Positions 24,787 through 33,542 of a DNA stretch of 64,000 bases are shown piece by piece. The notes beneath the pieces were generated by a model. The model did not search any database and was not told the DNA's origin. It saw only the letters and a program-made list of their open reading frames with translations. The DNA comes from JAYVYM01 sp046593925 (lineage in GTDB: Bacteria; Actinomycetota; Actinomycetes; Mycobacteriales; SCTD01). Both the position numbers and the translations under genes were made by a program. The stretch's first letter is position 1; each line of letters starts with the position of its first letter. The stretch spans positions 1 to 64,000 of the forward strand of contig JBKJQN010000104.1 in NCBI GenBank assembly GCA_046593925.1, read 5' to 3'.

Positions 24787-25865
24787 CGGTTGTCCGTCCG
24801 GGGGGGTGGGTTCCTGGCGAGCTCCGCGAAGGCCCGGTCCAGGACGTCCTGCGGCACCGAGCCGACCAGCAGGTAGGTGCGCCGGGGCGTGCTCGCGACC
24901 AGGGCGTTCACCAGCGGGGTCGACAGCCGGGGGCCGCCGACGGCCTGCAGCTTGCGGGTCAGCCGGTCGGCGACGTCGCGCGGCAGCGGCACGACGGCGA
25001 ACACCGACAGGCCCGCGCCGTACGTCCCGACGCCGCGGGCCTGCTCAAGACCGGCGACCACCTGCCGGCTGGCGCCCGCGAGCCGCCCGGGCAGCAGGTA
25101 CGGCACCGCCCGGTCGACCTGCGCGGCGAGGTCGGGGGCCTGGTCGACGGTCCGGTCGGCAGTGCGGGGCACGTCGAACAGGGTGCGCTCGCGGGCCGGC
25201 GCCGTCCGGTCGAGGTCCAGCAGCAAGGTCGTCAGCACCGGCCGGTCCTGGCCGCGGGCGCGCAGCTCCACCAGCAGCGGCAGCCCGGTCTGCGGGTCGG
25301 CCCACAGGTCGACGGCCGCCACGGTGCTGCTGCCCGGGTCGCGCGGCACGATCCGCAGGCCCGCGCCGCTCAGGCCGGCGACCCGCCGCTCGGGCAGCCG
25401 GCTGAGAACCGCGTCGGGGGCGCCTGCGAGCCGCTGGCCGAGCACCGGGGCGAGCAGGTCGGCGGCCCGCGGCAGCCGCACGGGCAGGGCCCCGAACAGG
25501 TCGGCGACGGTGTTGTCGGCGCTGGTCCAGGTGGTGGTGCGGGCGCCGTCGACGATGACGTCCTGCTCGCCGGTCAGGCGCTGCTCGTCGACCCGCCAGG
25601 ACACCGGCGAGCGCCACCACACCCGGGTACGCACGGTGCCGCCCAGCAGCGCCGGCAGGTCGCCCAGGTCAGCTACATCCGGCAGCGCCAGACCGGACCG
25701 GCTCTCCGACGTCCCGGACCAGCCGACGGAGCCGCTGCCCCGCACCAGGTCGCGCAACTGCGCGGCCGTGAGCTCGCTCCGGCCCGCGGGCAGCGCGCGG
25801 ACCGCGGTCGGCAACGCTGCGAGCGCGGTGACCAGCGCCGCCACCGCGGCCCACCGCCATCCCAC
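24783..25865 (-). CDS. LolA/RseB-like secreted protein
   Basis: About 360 residues. After a signal peptide (RWAAVAALVTALAALPTAVR) comes a domain with alternating hydrophobic strands (VGWSGTSESRSGLALPDV, VRTRVWWRSPVSWRVDEQRL, DVIVDGARTTTWTSADNTV) that resembles the LolA/LppX/RseB lipoprotein-binding fold, and an AVDLWADPQTGLPLLVELRA segment typical of MucB/RseB. GTG 25865 is preferred: AGGTGA lies 8 bases upstream; earlier GTGs at 25874 and 25916 lack spacing or a site. Its overlap with an ABC exporter suggests that it monitors or assists what that exporter moves (inference). Confidence 0.68.
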   Translation of the reverse strand: MGWRWAAVAALVTALAALPTAVRALPAGRSELTAAQLRDLVRGSGSVGWSGTSESRSGLALPDVADLGDLPALLGGTVRTRVWWRSPVSWRVDEQRLTGEQDVIVDGARTTTWTSADNTVADLFGALPVRLPRAADLLAPVLGQRLAGAPDAVLSRLPERRVAGLSGAGLRIVPRDPGSSTVAAVDLWADPQTGLPLLVELRARGQDRPVLTTLLLDLDRTAPARERTLFDVPRTADRTVDQAPDLAAQVDRAVPYLLPGRLAGASRQVVAGLEQARGVGTYGAGLSVFAVVPLPRDVADRLTRKLQAVGGPRLSTPLVNALVASTPRRTYLLVGSVPQDVLDRAFAELARNPPPRTDNR

Positions 25866-25923
25866 ACGTCGCACTTCACCTGATGACGTACGGAGCACGC
25901 CGGCGGTTCCCCTCACCGGCAGC

Positions 25924-26415
25924 TCAGGACAGCTCCAGCAGGGGGCCGATCTCCTGCGTGGCGTACCACTGCAGCTCGTGCCCGGCGGCCTGCTCGACCC
26001 GGAAGGCGGCGTCCTCGCTGCCGAGGTCGGCTTCGATGACGGCGTCGGCGGCGACCGTCACGTCGGGCACCGCGGCGGGGTCGTCGACGTGCACCGCCCG
26101 GACGTCGCGCAGCTGCACCGCCGACGTCACCCGGACGGCCGCCCGGTCGACGTGCGGCGCGGCCTCGACGGTCTCCACGTCGGCGACGACCACCACCCGG
26201 CGACGGGGCGCGTCCTGGTCGGCGTCGAGCAGCCGCACCGACGCGGCAGCAGCCAGCGCGGTCGCGGCGTACTCCAGCTCGTCCTGGTCACCCCCGTCGT
26301 ACCACTCGCGCAGCGCCGGCGTGACGGCGTAGGCCGGCAGCGGTGGGCTGCCGAGCTCACCGTCGTCGAGCAGGGCCCGCAGGCCGGGCAGGGTGGCGGG
26401 CAGGTAGACGCGCAC
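25924..26415 (-). CDS. DUF6912-family protein
   Basis: 163 residues with the start MRVYLPATLPGLRALLDDGE, then LPAYAVTPALREWYDGGDQD, ELEYAATALAAAASVRLL, RRRVVVVADV and the end GHELQWYATQEIGPLL. This is a conserved actinobacterial family of unknown function, acidic and soluble with no membrane segment or catalytic motif visible. It stops 2 bases short of the patatin gene upstream (26418), so it is probably co-transcribed with patatin and WS/DGAT. Confidence 0.75.
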   Translation of the reverse strand: MRVYLPATLPGLRALLDDGELGSPPLPAYAVTPALREWYDGGDQDELEYAATALAAAASVRLLDADQDAPRRRVVVVADVETVEAAPHVDRAAVRVTSAVQLRDVRAVHVDDPAAVPDVTVAADAVIEADLGSEDAAFRVEQAAGHELQWYATQEIGPLLELS

Positions 26416-26417
26416 GG

Positions 26418-27365
26418 TCAGGCGGCGCCGCGCAACGCGGCGCCGCGCAGTGCCGTCCGCGAGGTGCGCACCGACGTCTCGAGGACCAGCTCGCGGCGCC
26501 GCGGGTCCATCATGTTCGCGCCGATCGCCGCCAGGTCGTCGGAGCCAGGCCCCAGCAGGGTCACCCGGGTGCCGGTCGCCGTCACCTTCTTCACCTCACC
26601 GAGCAGCCGCTTGGTGACCAGCCGGCGGAAGCGCCGTTCGATCCGGGCGGCGACCGAGGGCGGGCTGTCGTACTCCATCGAGGTCATCGGCGACAGGACG
26701 ACCACCTCGTCCAGGCCGAGCCGCGCGACCACGTCCAGCGAGGTCGGCGAGCAGGCCCCGCCGTCGACGTAGCGGCGCCGGTCGATGCGTACCGGGGTGT
26801 ACCAGCCCGGGATCGAGCAGGATGCCATCACGGCATCGCGCAGCGGTGCGACCGGCGCACCGTCGCGACCGAAGACCACCCGCCGGCCGCTGTCGTAGTC
26901 CATCGCGACGACCCAGGTCTGCGGGTGCGGCGCCCATGCGCCGCGCGGGACGATGGCGTCAACGAGCAGCCCGACCGGCTCGATCGAGCCACGACCCTGT
27001 GGGAGGACCGTCGACAAGGCCATCATCGGCGTCGTCCGGAACGGGTGCAGCGCGCTGTGGACCAGCCCGCGGGGCGAGCCGATGCCGGGGCGCGGCAGCG
27101 GTGGCAGCGCCCCGCCGGCGGCGTCGTGGTCGTAGTCGATACCAGGCACCGGGATGCCGCGCTGGTGGTCCAGCAGGTCCTCGACGCCGATGCCGCAGCC
27201 GAGCGAGGCGGCCAGCACCGACCCGGCGGACGTCCCGACGAGCACGTCGGCCTCGCGCGGGTCCCAGCCGTACTGCTCCTGCACGGCGGCCAGCGCGCCG
27301 ATCGTCCAGGCGGCACCGAGCACCCCGCCGGCGCCCAGCACCAGCCCCCGGCGCGGTGCCGTCAC
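26418..27365 (-). CDS. Patatin-like phospholipase
   Basis: 315 residues. The Ser-Asp dyad of patatins is visible: oxyanion loop VLGAGGVLGAAW, nucleophile elbow VGTSAGSVLAA (Ser about 47), and Asp in RYVDGGACSPTS. It hydrolyses acyl esters of phospholipids or neutral lipids. The start overlaps the stop of the WS/DGAT gene by 4 bases, so synthesis and breakdown of acyl-lipids are on one transcript. ATG/GTG alternatives are limited by the glycine loop near the start. Confidence 0.9.
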   Translation of the reverse strand: MTAPRRGLVLGAGGVLGAAWTIGALAAVQEQYGWDPREADVLVGTSAGSVLAASLGCGIGVEDLLDHQRGIPVPGIDYDHDAAGGALPPLPRPGIGSPRGLVHSALHPFRTTPMMALSTVLPQGRGSIEPVGLLVDAIVPRGAWAPHPQTWVVAMDYDSGRRVVFGRDGAPVAPLRDAVMASCSIPGWYTPVRIDRRRYVDGGACSPTSLDVVARLGLDEVVVLSPMTSMEYDSPPSVAARIERRFRRLVTKRLLGEVKKVTATGTRVTLLGPGSDDLAAIGANMMDPRRRELVLETSVRTSRTALRGAALRGAA

Positions 27366-28756
27366 TGGTCCACCGTCCCGACCAGCTCGGCGAGCGACTC
27401 CTCCAGGCAGGCGGCCAGCACGTCGACGTCGGGCATCGCGTCGCGGTCGGCGTTGAGGCCGAAGTAGACCCCCCCGTCGTAGGAGGTCAGGCCAATCGAC
27501 ACCGCCTGTCCCTTCGCCAGCGGTACCACCGGGTACATCTCCAGCATCCGGGCGCCCGCGGCGTACAGCGGGAACTGCGGGCCGGGGACATTGGTGACGA
27601 CCAGGTTGAACACCCGGCGGGTGAAGCTGGAGGCGACCCGCGCGCCGAGCAGGTGGATCGTCGGCGGCGCGAACCCGGACAGCTGTACGAGAGCGTCGGC
27701 GCCGACCGCCTCACCGGACTCCTTGTGGCTGCGCATCGCAAAGCTGACCTGGGTCAGCCGCATCACCGGGCTGCCCTCGCCGACCGGCAGGTCGACGAAG
27801 TACGACGACACCCGGTTGCCATTCACGCCGCGGGCATCCGGCTCGCGCACCGAGACCGGCACCATCGCGCGCACCGTGGTCTGCGGCGACACCGGCTCAC
27901 CGCGAGTCAGTAGCCAGCTGCGCAGGGCGCCCGCGACGGTCGCGAGGACCACGTCGTTGACGGTGCCGCCGTGCGCCTTGCGTACCCGCTTGAAGTCGTC
28001 GAGGTCCATGGCCGCCATGCCGAACCTGCGCTGCTGTCCGATCGTGGCGTTCAGCGGCGAGTCGGGAGCGGTCCGCGCCATCGTGCGCACCGACGACAGC
28101 ACCCCGCCCGCGACCTCGACCACCCGGCCGGCGGTGTGCCGGGCGTCCAGGACAGCCGTCCTGGCCGTCTCGACCGCCTGCGTCGGCCGCTTCACCAGGT
28201 CGCCGAGGGCGCCCGCGACCAGGGCTGCGCCGCTGGGGGCGTGCGCCGGCCGCCAGTCGTCGGGCGGGATCTCGCGTGGCGTCGGGGTGAGGTCGAGCAT
28301 CACGGTGCCGATGTCGACCGCAGCCACGCCGTCCACCATCGCGTGGTGGGTCTTGGTGACGATCGCGACGCGGCCGCCTTCGAGCCCCTCGACGAGGTAG
28401 ATCTCCCAAAGCGGCTTGTCGCGGTCCAGCTGGCGGCTCTGCAACCGGCCGACGAGCTCGCGCAACTGCGCGTCGCTGCCCGGCTTCGGGAGCGCGCTGC
28501 GGCGTACGTGGTAGCCGACGTCGAAGCTCTCGTCGTCGACCCAGACCGGGTTGGCCAGCCGACCGGGCACCCAGCGCACCTTCTGCCGGTAGCGGGGGAC
28601 CAACGCGATCCGCTGGGTGATCAGCTCGACCAGGCGGGCGTGGTCGAAGCCGGTCTCCGGCGGCTGGAACGTCGCGACCCCGCCGACATGCATGGCGGTG
28701 GTCGGGGTCTCCATGTAGAGGAAGGAGACATCGAGGGGGTTGAGCCGGTCGACCAC
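27362..28756 (-). CDS. Wax ester synthase/diacylglycerol acyltransferase (WS/DGAT)
   Basis: 464 residues. The active-site motif HHAMVDG is at about 137-143 (HHxxxDG). The N-terminus MVDRLNPLDVSFLYMETPTT with AMHVGGVATF, and the C-terminal TNVPGPQFPLYAAGARML are standard for bacterial WS/DGATs, which make triacylglycerols or wax esters at the membrane. GTG 28756 has GAGGAG 5 bases upstream; the longer frame upstream has no support. Its 3' end overlaps patatin. The divergent neighbour is an acyl-CoA dehydrogenase, so the locus looks like a lipid storage and turnover group. Confidence 0.92.
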   Translation of the reverse strand: MVDRLNPLDVSFLYMETPTTAMHVGGVATFQPPETGFDHARLVELITQRIALVPRYRQKVRWVPGRLANPVWVDDESFDVGYHVRRSALPKPGSDAQLRELVGRLQSRQLDRDKPLWEIYLVEGLEGGRVAIVTKTHHAMVDGVAAVDIGTVMLDLTPTPREIPPDDWRPAHAPSGAALVAGALGDLVKRPTQAVETARTAVLDARHTAGRVVEVAGGVLSSVRTMARTAPDSPLNATIGQQRRFGMAAMDLDDFKRVRKAHGGTVNDVVLATVAGALRSWLLTRGEPVSPQTTVRAMVPVSVREPDARGVNGNRVSSYFVDLPVGEGSPVMRLTQVSFAMRSHKESGEAVGADALVQLSGFAPPTIHLLGARVASSFTRRVFNLVVTNVPGPQFPLYAAGARMLEMYPVVPLAKGQAVSIGLTSYDGGVYFGLNADRDAMPDVDVLAACLEESLAELVGTVDQ

Positions 28757-28900
28757 AGGGCTCCTCGGGCTAGCGGGCGTCCGCTCAGGATCACACAGCG
28801 GGACCGGGTGGCGCGGCACGACAGCGACGCGGCTGGCCATGCGGGCGGGCCGGCAGGCACACTCGGACCAGACCTATTCGCACCTGATGGAAGGCACCTC

Positions 28901-30178
28901 GTGGACTTCGCTCTCTCGGCCAAGGCCGAGGACTACCGCGGCCGCCTCAACGACTTCATGGATACCCACGTGTTCCCGGCCGAACAGGCCTACGAGGAGT
29001 ATCGCCGGGAGAAGGGGTATGGCGACCACACGCTGCCCCCTGTCGTGGAAGAGCTCAAGGTCGAGGCCCGCAGCCGCGGCCTGTGGAACCTGTTCCTGCC
29101 CGACGTCTCCGGCCTCACCAACCTGGAGTACGCCAGCCTCGCCGAGATCACCGGCTGGTCGGTGAACATCGCGCCCGAGGCGATCAACTGTGACGCACCG
29201 AACACCGGCAACATGGAGGTGCTGCACATGTTCGGCACCCCGGAGCAGAAGTCGCAGTGGCTCGCACCGCTCATGGAGGGCGAGATCCGGTCGGCCTTCG
29301 CGATGACCGAACCCGACGTGGCCTCCTCGGACGCGACCAACATCGCCACCTCGATCGTGCGGGACGGCGACGACTACGTGATCAACGGCCGGAAGTGGTG
29401 GATCAGCGGCGCCGCCGACCCGCGCTGCAAGATCATGATCTTGATGGGCAAGACCAACCCTGCCGAGTCGGTGCACCGCCAGCAGTCGATGATCCTGGTC
29501 CCGATGGACGCTCCGGGTGTCGAGAACGTCCGGGCGCTGCCGGTATTCGGCTACCAGGACCAGCACGGCCACAACGAGCTGCGCTTCCACGACGTGCGGG
29601 TGCCGGCGAGCAGCCTGATCGCCAACGAGGGCGACGGCTTCATGATCGCCCAGGCCAGGCTCGGCCCCGGCCGCATCCACCACTGCATGCGCTCGATCGG
29701 GGTTGCCGAGCGCGCGTTGGCCCTGATGATCGGCCGGGCCACCTCGCGGATCGCCTTCGGTAAACCGCTGGCCGAGCAGGGCGTGGTCCAGCAGCAGATC
29801 GCCGAGTCGCGGATGGAGATCGAGCAGATCCGCCTGCTGGTCCTCAAGGCCGCCTGGATGATCGACAACGTCGGAGCCCGCGGCGCGCGGACCGAGATCG
29901 CGGCGATCAAGGTGATTGCGCCGCGGGTCGCGCTCGCGGTGCTCGACCGGGCCATTCAGGTGCACGGTGGGGGCGGTGTCTCCGACGACTTCCCGCTCGC
30001 GTCGATGTGGGCAGGCATGCGTACGCTCCGGCTCGCCGACGGGCCCGACGAGGTGCACGTCCGCACCGTCGCCCGGGTCGAGATCGGCAAGCACCTGAAG
30101 AAGATGGCGGCCGAGCCGGGCCCGGTCGCGCCGGCCGCCGAGGCTACCCAGGGCGGGACGGCCGGTGGCGCCAGCTGA
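28901..30178 (+). CDS. Acyl-CoA dehydrogenase family protein
   Basis: 425 residues. MDFALSAKAEDYRGRLNDFM at the start, FAMTEPDVASSDATNIATSI and INGRKWWISGA in the flavin-binding middle domain, TSRIAFGKPLAEQGVVQQQI and IQVHGGGGVSDDFPLASMWA at the C-terminus are typical. It resembles the long-chain ACAD10/11-type group by its VHRQQSMILVPMD block. FAD-dependent oxidation of an acyl-CoA in beta-oxidation is the expected role; chain length is unknown. GTG 28901 with GGAAGG 6 bases upstream. Divergent from WS/DGAT. Confidence 0.92.
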   Translation: MDFALSAKAEDYRGRLNDFMDTHVFPAEQAYEEYRREKGYGDHTLPPVVEELKVEARSRGLWNLFLPDVSGLTNLEYASLAEITGWSVNIAPEAINCDAPNTGNMEVLHMFGTPEQKSQWLAPLMEGEIRSAFAMTEPDVASSDATNIATSIVRDGDDYVINGRKWWISGAADPRCKIMILMGKTNPAESVHRQQSMILVPMDAPGVENVRALPVFGYQDQHGHNELRFHDVRVPASSLIANEGDGFMIAQARLGPGRIHHCMRSIGVAERALALMIGRATSRIAFGKPLAEQGVVQQQIAESRMEIEQIRLLVLKAAWMIDNVGARGARTEIAAIKVIAPRVALAVLDRAIQVHGGGGVSDDFPLASMWAGMRTLRLADGPDEVHVRTVARVEIGKHLKKMAAEPGPVAPAAEATQGGTAGGAS

Positions 30179-30192
30179 CCTCACGGCGCCCG

Positions 30193-31494
30193 TCAGCGGT
30201 GCAGCAGCCGGCGCCGCCGGGCCGGCGGTCTGACGCCCACCAGGGAGGCCGCGAGTGCGGCCAGGGCGGTGCGGGCCGGGCTGGTCGGCACCGCCTCGGC
30301 CAGGGTGCGCCCGGCGGCCAGGGAGGCGTCGAGGCCGGCGACGTCCTGCGGGACGAACACCACGTTCTGGATGCCGGCGTACCGCGCCAGTGCCAGCCGG
30401 ACCTCAGCGACAGCGTCACCGGGCACTGCCGTGCCGCGCAGCCGGTTGACCACGACCTGCGGCCGGATGCCGGGAACGGCCTCCTTGAGCTCGCTGAGGC
30501 CGCGGACCAGCCGCTGCAGGCCGACCGGGTCGCTGCTGCCGACGGCCAGCACCGTGTCGGCCTGCTCGAGGACCACGAGGGTGGCTCCGTTGCGACGCGG
30601 TGCCGTGGTGTCGTAGGTGAGCTCCTCGTCCTGCTCGAGGCCGAATCCACAGTCGACGACGGTGGTGCCGGCGAGCAGCCGTGACAGCGCCAGGACCACC
30701 TCGATCGATGTCGGCCGCAACTCCGGCCAGCGGTCGGCACGGGAGATGCCCGACAGCACCCGCAGCGTCGGGGTGACGCGGCGGGCCAGCCCGGCGAGGG
30801 CGGGGACGTCGAGGTTGCCGGCGTTGGCCAGCCGGCAGGCCGCGGCCAGGCCCGGCGCCTCGTCGAGCAGCCCGAGCACCTGGGCGACGACGCCGCCGTA
30901 GACGTCGGCATCGATGAGCAGCGTCGGCCGGCCGAGCGCGGCCACCTCGCTGGCGATCCCGACCGCGACGGTTGTCCGGCCCGGGGCGCCGGTCGGTCCC
31001 CACACGGCGATCAGCTGACCTTCGCCGCTCGTGGGTTCCACGGCCGGGTCGGGTGGCAGCCGGACGGGCAGCGCAAGCCGCGGGTCCTCGTCGCCGGCCA
31101 GCGACAGGACCGGAAGCGGAGTGTCGACCGGGCCGCCGCCGACCGCGAGGACGACCGCATCCGAGATCTCGGCCGGCGTGGCGTCGGCGGCCAGGACCGT
31201 GCCCACGCCCAGCTGACGCAGTCGGCGCTCGGCGTCCTCGTCCCCCGGTGGGAACAGCCCGACCACGGCCAACCCCGCTCCGTCGAGCCGGGCCAGCGCG
31301 TCGCGGTCGAGGCGACGCAGATCGGCGGAGAGCAGCACCGCACGCGCCGAGCCGGTGCTCGCCGTCGCCAGCAGGTCGGCCAGATCGACGCAACGCCGGA
31401 CGACCGCCACGGCCAGATCGCCGCGCTCGAGGGCGGCGACCAGGTCGGCCTCCCACACCGCGTCGGAGACCGCGGTGAGGACCGGCACCCGCAT
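30193..31494 (-). CDS. CpaE/TadZ-like P-loop ATPase
   Basis: 433 residues. Residues 1-130 form a receiver-like/degenerate domain; the MinD/ParA-like ATPase domain follows: AVWGPTGAPGRTTVAVGIAS (166-175, Walker A with Arg where most have Lys), LLIDADVYGGVVAQVLGLLD, VVDCGFGLEQDEEL, VVVNRLRG. TadZ/CpaE proteins position type IV (Flp) pilus machines at the pole, but no tad genes are here. The start ATG overlaps the SAF-protein stop (TGATG). With that protein it forms a conserved actinobacterial pair, function unproven. Confidence 0.78.
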   Translation of the reverse strand: MRVPVLTAVSDAVWEADLVAALERGDLAVAVVRRCVDLADLLATASTGSARAVLLSADLRRLDRDALARLDGAGLAVVGLFPPGDEDAERRLRQLGVGTVLAADATPAEISDAVVLAVGGGPVDTPLPVLSLAGDEDPRLALPVRLPPDPAVEPTSGEGQLIAVWGPTGAPGRTTVAVGIASEVAALGRPTLLIDADVYGGVVAQVLGLLDEAPGLAAACRLANAGNLDVPALAGLARRVTPTLRVLSGISRADRWPELRPTSIEVVLALSRLLAGTTVVDCGFGLEQDEELTYDTTAPRRNGATLVVLEQADTVLAVGSSDPVGLQRLVRGLSELKEAVPGIRPQVVVNRLRGTAVPGDAVAEVRLALARYAGIQNVVFVPQDVAGLDASLAAGRTLAEAVPTSPARTALAALAASLVGVRPPARRRRLLHR

Positions 31495-32207
31495 CAGCCG
31501 GCCACGGCATTCGGTGGCAGCGTCGCCAGCGGGGGCAGCTGGTCGCCACGCGGCACCCGTACGAGGTCGATCCCGCCGGCCTGCACCGCCGCGACCAACG
31601 CCAGCGCATCGGGCTCCGAGACCGACAGGACCACCCCGGTGGCTGCGGTCGCCCCGAGCCCACCGGTGCGGGGGCGCAGCGTGACCGACACCCGGGAGAG
31701 CACCAGCCGGGTGCTGGCGGTGGGCGCGGCGCTGCTCGAGGGCGCGCCGCCCGCCCGGCCCTCGGGGGTGACGTAGACGTCGACCTGCTGGCCGGACTGC
31801 AGGTCGTCGGGCAGGTGCCCGGGGGCGACCGGCACCGAGATGTCCCGCAGCGGCCGGCCGACCTGGTCGGGCCTGGTGAGGCTGTCGCGCGGCAGCAGCT
31901 CGTCGGCGCCTACGCCGCGCTGCAGCACATAGCCCACGGGCTTGGCGCCACCTGCGCCGAGGTAGCGGCCACCGTTGTCGAACAGTCGCACCTGACCCGG
32001 TCGCAAGTCCCCCTCGGCCAGCGTGCTGCCGGGCGCCAGGTCGCGCGTCGCCACCCAGACCCGCTGCGAGGCATCCGCCGAGGACAGCAGCCGGGCGCCG
32101 ACGACGATGCTGACCAGGACCAGAAGCACCCCGAGCACCAGCCGGCCATCCAGCCAGCTGGGGGCGCCCAGCCGCGAGGCCTGCGGTGACCCGGGCGGCT
32201 CCGACAC
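31494..32207 (-). CDS. CpaB/RcpC-like SAF-domain protein
   Basis: 237 residues: a short cytoplasmic start, one membrane helix (LVLGVLLVLVSIVVGARLL, about 23-41), then a SAF domain (VWVATRDLAPGSTLAEGDLR) and a C-terminal domain with VDVYVTPEGR. This is the CpaB/RcpC layout, whose members sit in the envelope and assist pilus assembly. GTG 32207 with GGAGGAGGA upstream. Directly coupled to the CpaE-like gene; divergent from the BldC-like gene 212 bases away. Confidence 0.8.
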   Translation of the reverse strand: MSEPPGSPQASRLGAPSWLDGRLVLGVLLVLVSIVVGARLLSSADASQRVWVATRDLAPGSTLAEGDLRPGQVRLFDNGGRYLGAGGAKPVGYVLQRGVGADELLPRDSLTRPDQVGRPLRDISVPVAPGHLPDDLQSGQQVDVYVTPEGRAGGAPSSSAAPTASTRLVLSRVSVTLRPRTGGLGATAATGVVLSVSEPDALALVAAVQAGGIDLVRVPRGDQLPPLATLPPNAVAG

Positions 32208-32419
32208 GCGATCCTCCTCCGGGTCGCTCCCCTGGGCGGGTGGCGGGGCCCACTGTGGCGTACCGGGCGCGGCTCCGGTGGGCGCTCTCCACAGCCCGGT
32301 CTGCCGGATCAGCGGGCTGTGGATGGCGGCGGCGCCCTGGGCGGCGGCGGTGCGAGACTGTCCAGGCGGTCCGTGGGGGCCCTTCCGGCGTACCGCCGGA
32401 CGCGCGGGAGGTGGAGCCG

Positions 32420-32677
32420 GTGGCCGCGGAGCGGTTCCTGCTGCTGTCCGACGTCGCCGAGGTGCTCAACATCTCCGCCTCGCAGACCTACGCCCTGGTG
32501 CGCAGCGGCGAACTGCCCGCCATCAAGATCGGCGGGCGCGGTCAGTGGCGCGTGGAGCGGGCGCAGCTGGAGGACTACATCCAGCGCGCGTACGCCGAGA
32601 CCCGGGCCTTCGTCAGCGCCCACCCGCTGGGCCGCGACGGCGAGCCGGCCGACGACGAGGCCGCCCACCCGGCCTGA
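32420..32677 (+). CDS. BldC-like excisionase-type HTH regulator
   Basis: 85 residues. The MerR/excisionase-like winged helix reads FLLLSDVAEVLNISASQTYA, LVRSGELPAIKIGGRGQWRV, ERAQLEDYIQRAYAETRAFV. This is the small AlpA/BldC group common in Actinobacteria that control development and envelope genes. GTG 32420 has GGAGG 8 bases upstream; GTG 32411 would add three residues. It is divergent from the CpaB/CpaE-like pair and may control it (inference). A tandem-repeat patch and a large hairpin follow. Confidence 0.85.
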   Translation: MAAERFLLLSDVAEVLNISASQTYALVRSGELPAIKIGGRGQWRVERAQLEDYIQRAYAETRAFVSAHPLGRDGEPADDEAAHPA

Positions 32678-32689
32678 CGGCACCCATGT

Positions 32690-32747
32690 GCGCTCGGCCA
32701 GGCGCAGCGCTCGGCCAGGCGCAGCGGTCAGCGTGGCGGTCAGCGTG
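32690..32747. repeat. Two short tandem repeats back to back
   Basis: GCGCTCGGCCAGGCGCA occurs twice in tandem (32690-32706, 32707-32723), followed at once by GCGGTCAGCGTG twice (32724-32735, 32736-32747). All copies are perfect. They lie just after the BldC-like stop and before the hairpin. Likely replication slippage; no function is evident. Confidence 0.7.
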
Positions 32748-32808
32748 GCGCACCCGCTGGCAAGCATGCAGGAGCAGGCCGCACTCTCGGCGACCATGCC
32801 AAGACTTG

Positions 32809-32867
32809 GCGATCATGCAGCAATGGGGGCGGGCTGGGCGTGGCCACGCCCATCACTGCATGATCGC
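32809..32867. terminator. Large nested palindrome, probable bidirectional terminator
   Basis: Outer arms GCGATCATGCAG (32809-32820) and CTGCATGATCGC (32856-32867) are perfect complements, and inside them TGGGCGTGGCCACGCCCA (32835-32852) is a perfect 18-bp palindrome. It lies between the convergent ends of the BldC-like gene (32677, plus) and the next gene (32891, minus), the right place for a two-way terminator. Confidence 0.6.
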
Positions 32868-32890
32868 GGTGCTGCGGGGTCGGGACGAGC

Positions 32891-33439
32891 TCAGGCAGAC
32901 CGCAGGAGCCCGAGCGCGGACAGCGGCAGCAGACGTACGCCGCTGACCGCACCCGCGCGGCGCAGCTCCCCCTGCGGGTGCTCGGCGAGATCCACGTGAT
33001 CCGCGGCGACGCGGTCGAGGGTGCCCGCCAGCGCACTCCCGTCCCGGAGCATGACCTGCAGCACCGCTCGGTCGCGGGTCAGGCCGCGCAGCGCCCACCG
33101 CAGGTCCAGCCGTGCAGCTACCTCGCCCTCGGCGGGCTCGGCCCGCCGGGTCAGGCCGGTGACCGCCAGCACCGCCGCCAGCGGGACGAGCGCGTCACGG
33201 CCGACGGACTCCTCCATCAGCAGCCAGTCGGGACCGACGTCCAGTAGCCGACCCCGCACCATCCCCGGGCCGTGGACGGTGAGCACGACGGGACCACCGA
33301 TGGCTGCCCGCAACCGGTCGGTGGTGCGCACCAGCCCACCCTCGCGCCGGGTCCGGTCCCTGACCTCGGCATCGAGCTGGGCCCGCTCGGCGGCTTCGCC
33401 CTGCGCCTCCAGATCGTCGAACAGCGCCTTCCACCTCAT
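32891..33439 (-). CDS. Conserved actinobacterial protein of unknown function
   Basis: 182 residues. It opens MRWKALFDDLEAQGEAAERA and QLDAEVRDRTRREGGLVRTT, a probable coiled helix, followed by beta-rich halves (VVLTVHGPGMVRGRLLDVGP, DWLLMEESVGRDALVPLAAV, LDRVAADHVDLAEHPQGELR) that look like two small barrel-like repeats. No catalytic residues or membrane segments. This type of protein recurs near secA/Rv3235 in Actinobacteria. Divergent from the LysM gene, with a promoter between them. Confidence 0.65.
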   Translation of the reverse strand: MRWKALFDDLEAQGEAAERAQLDAEVRDRTRREGGLVRTTDRLRAAIGGPVVLTVHGPGMVRGRLLDVGPDWLLMEESVGRDALVPLAAVLAVTGLTRRAEPAEGEVAARLDLRWALRGLTRDRAVLQVMLRDGSALAGTLDRVAADHVDLAEHPQGELRRAGAVSGVRLLPLSALGLLRSA

Positions 33440-33479
33440 GGGTCACCCTCCCGTGCAAGTCAACAAAGGTCGCGGATCC

Positions 33480-33508
33480 TTGACTGGGCCCAGTGGACCC
33501 TGTACACA
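33480..33508 (+). promoter_or_regulatory. Sigma-70-type promoter of the LysM gene
   Basis: TTGACT (33480-33485) and TACACA (33503-33508) are separated by 17 bases, close to the housekeeping consensus. Transcription would start near 33515, about 28 bases before the TTG start at 33543, leaving room for the AGGAGG site at 33531-33536. Confidence 0.6.
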
Positions 33509-33542
33509 GGCAAACACAAGCAAACGTAAGCAGGAGGGCCCG

